Made by a program: the position numbers and the translations under genes. Shown here in pieces: positions 61,769 to 64,000 of a DNA stretch of 64,000 nucleotides. Where the stretch lies: assembly GCA_020091685.1 (NCBI GenBank), contig CM034608.1:951967-1015966 (forward strand), in the 5' to 3' direction. The notes beneath the pieces were generated by a model. That model searched no databases, was not told the origin of the DNA, and was given only the letters and a program-made list of their open reading frames with translations. This DNA comes from Lutjanus erythropterus. Lineage: Eukaryota; Chordata; Actinopteri; Lutjaniformes; Lutjanidae. Position 1 is the stretch's first letter, and each line of letters opens with the position of its first letter.

Positions 61769-64000
61769 CATATATATATAGTAAAGCTATCAGTAAATCT
61801 TACAGTAAATGTGTTAGCAAACAGCTGATTCACCTGATGGATTTAAGTCTAACATTTTGTTTGGTCTCCACGTGCTCAAGAGGTAATATTTAGGTTTTTC
61901 ATTTCATTAGTAGGTTTTTCTCTTCCAATTCTAATTTCAACCTCATTTTCTATCAGCTTTGCTTCAGAAATTAAAGGGTTACTGTCCTGAAAACAGCAAA
62001 ATAGAGTTATCCAATCAGAGTTTTTTGTTGTTGTCTCTAGGCAAAGAAAGGTTAGATCTGGCTCACTCATTGGTTAGGACTTCATCAGTGGGACAGAAGG
62101 CCACAGCCTGTGTGTTTGTTTAGAAAGTGACATGTGAATTAACCAATTTTGATTGACAGTGGGTGGGACTAAAAACAATCCCGTTAGGCCTCCCTGAAGG
62201 ACAGAGGTATCTCTGGAGATGAAGCAGATGAGACTGATGCTGTTGCTAGGTGGTTAGCTTGATAGCACAGCGTAGCTGAGCATCTGCAAAGGACTGTGTT
62301 GCTTTGGAGACTGAAATTGTGCTCGTCCCCAAATCTGTTAGAAAACAATTTTCAGACACTTGAATCTTCTTTTTGAAAGCTCCTTCCATCAGTGCAACAC
62401 AGCAGACAGAGCTGTGTTGTCTATGCTATATGTAACTGTGTGTGTGTGTTACTGAAACAGAGAAATAAGAAACTCAGAATGATTCATATAGATTATTACA
62501 GCTCTTAATATCAAACACAAACTATCATTGTCATTATGTGATGTTTGCTGCCCTCTACTGGGTGTTTTGTGTGTGGAAACTACACACTACAAACATATGT
62601 CACAAACTACTTGCTGCCTGCTGCTTATTCCAGCTTTTCTTTTTTTTCTTTTTTTCGTTTTGGTGTGAAGTCCCAGCTCTAATAGTCACTGTTCTCCACT
62701 GTAAATAGCTGTCTTCAACAGCTAGTTTTTCATTGAGCCAGCTGCCTACTGCTGGAAACAAAATTGATGATAGCAGAGTTTGTGTGGCGGGAAACAATGG
62801 GCTAAAAGAGGCTGATAGACTCTGCAGAGCTGAAGGGAACTGCAGAGTGGTTGATAATTCTCTACAAGAAACACATTTCACATTCTACATAGTCATTTGA
62901 TTCATCAACAGTTTACAAATGTTGAATACTGCACAGCCATACTGCTTCTTTACTGTGAGTAAAGGTGAGCAAGAGGTGGCAGTGTCCATGAAAATAGGAT
63001 TTTCAGACAGTATATGGAATGAATACAGTAGATTTACATCACAGAAAATATAAATGATGTTGGAATCCTAAACTATGATAATTTCTCATATTATACGTTT
63101 CTAAATATACATCATCATAACTAGAAGAGGTTACTCAGTAGAGTGCAGATCTTTGCAGCAACCTGAGAACAATATTCAGATGTAAACCCTTTGTAATCAC
63201 CAACATTTTCAATAGTTACTGTAATTTAATTTCATAGTTTTTCTTTCATATACATATACATCTGTGTTAAATTTATTATCTCTGTTGGGAGTAAAGTAGA
63301 GGAGATCATGCGATGGGTCACATCAAAGACATGCTAACGTTTGCAGCTCATGTTAGAGCAGATGAAGACAGACTTTAATCCATTCCCCACATGTGTTTCA
63401 TGTCTTTGAGAAACCACAAAAAAGACGTCACCATCCAGACTTATGAAAACAGAGTATCCCTCTTCTCAGAGCCTCCGGCACACCTTAACATTGGAGAGAA
63501 TAAAAAGCTTGACAGCCCTAGTCATGGTTGCTAAGCAATGATTGGACAGTTGCTCTTTAGAGGTGGAGCTTAGTGAAGGGTCAATTAAGAAAACATAAGT
63601 TATTAAATAGCAATCTTATTAATTGAAATATTGGTGATTACAGATGGGTTACATGTGAATGTTGTTGTCAGGTTGCCTGACTCTACTGAGTGACTTCTTC
63701 TAGTTTTCTAATTTTATTAGACATATTTGGCTATTTACACCAGACCACTATTATAGTGTCTGTAGATGGTATGTTGTGGTGGATGGATGGGTTGAACACA
63801 GAACTTTCTCCTGGAGACTGGGTTTTGAGTCACTTGTGAAACTACAAGTCAGTGTTGACACATGAGTGCATCTGCTTTTCACATCTATTTCCTGACCTAT
63901 TTTTATTGGACCATTGTTTTCTCTCAGCCAGTTCTTCATTGAACTTCCATAATGATGACAGGTAAATGTTAAAATTCTCAGCTACTTATTGATCAATATA
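61379..64000. other. PDZPH1 intron continuing past the window
   Basis: I looked for the next exon of the second PH domain and found none with a fitting phase-1 acceptor. Only simple repeats and AT-rich sequence are seen. Confidence 0.4.
61707..61782. repeat. (TA)n microsatellite
   Basis: Imperfect TA/CA repeats, partly palindromic, in a PDZPH1 intron. Confidence 0.85.

Overview
The window is nuclear DNA of a vertebrate, almost certainly a ray-finned (teleost, probably percomorph) fish. It holds two split genes with GT-AG introns, and their introns and the space between them are crowded with fish-type transposons (Tc1, hAT-like MITEs, L2-like and RTE-like LINE ends, a tRNA-derived SINE). Nothing in it looks prokaryotic. 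I found no operon, CRISPR array, phage or plasmid.

Region 1 (1-35157, + strand) is PAM, the bifunctional peptidylglycine alpha-amidating monooxygenase. The 5' end is cut off by the window. Twenty-two exons join in one open frame of about 884 residues, from just before the first copper-binding His-His of the PHM domain to the stop codon. They encode most of PHM, a linker exon with a Lys-Lys site (mammalian 'exon A'), the complete PAL domain, a second Lys-Lys site, one transmembrane helix and the cytosolic tail. All copper, zinc and catalytic residues I can place are conserved. The linker exon and the transmembrane exon are both phase-1/phase-1 cassettes, so soluble and unlinked isoforms are possible, as in mammals.

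Region 2 (35158-46734) is the PAM 3' side and the intergenic space. It holds an L2-like remnant, a Tc1 element broken by a LINE, a SINE, an hAT-like element with target-site duplication, and a foldback MITE inside another MITE.

Region 3 (46735 to beyond 64000, + strand) is a PDZ-PH-PH gene that I identify as PDZPH1. It has a small first coding exon, a 2112-bp exon encoding a low-complexity, probably disordered region, then exons for a PDZ domain, a complete PH domain and the start of a second PH domain. The 3' end lies outside the window. From memory, the human PDZPH1 copy is a pseudogene on 5q21 near PAM, so the neighbourhood appears conserved, and the fish gene looks intact.

The two genes share a strand but nothing suggests a joint function. 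PAM acts on peptide hormones in the secretory pathway, while PDZPH1 looks like an intracellular adaptor. I did not find a new biological system. The observations most worth checking are a (TG)26 tract in place of the polypyrimidine tract at a PAM 3' splice site, a four-arginine run in the PAL domain, and several nested transposon insertions that can be dated relative to each other.
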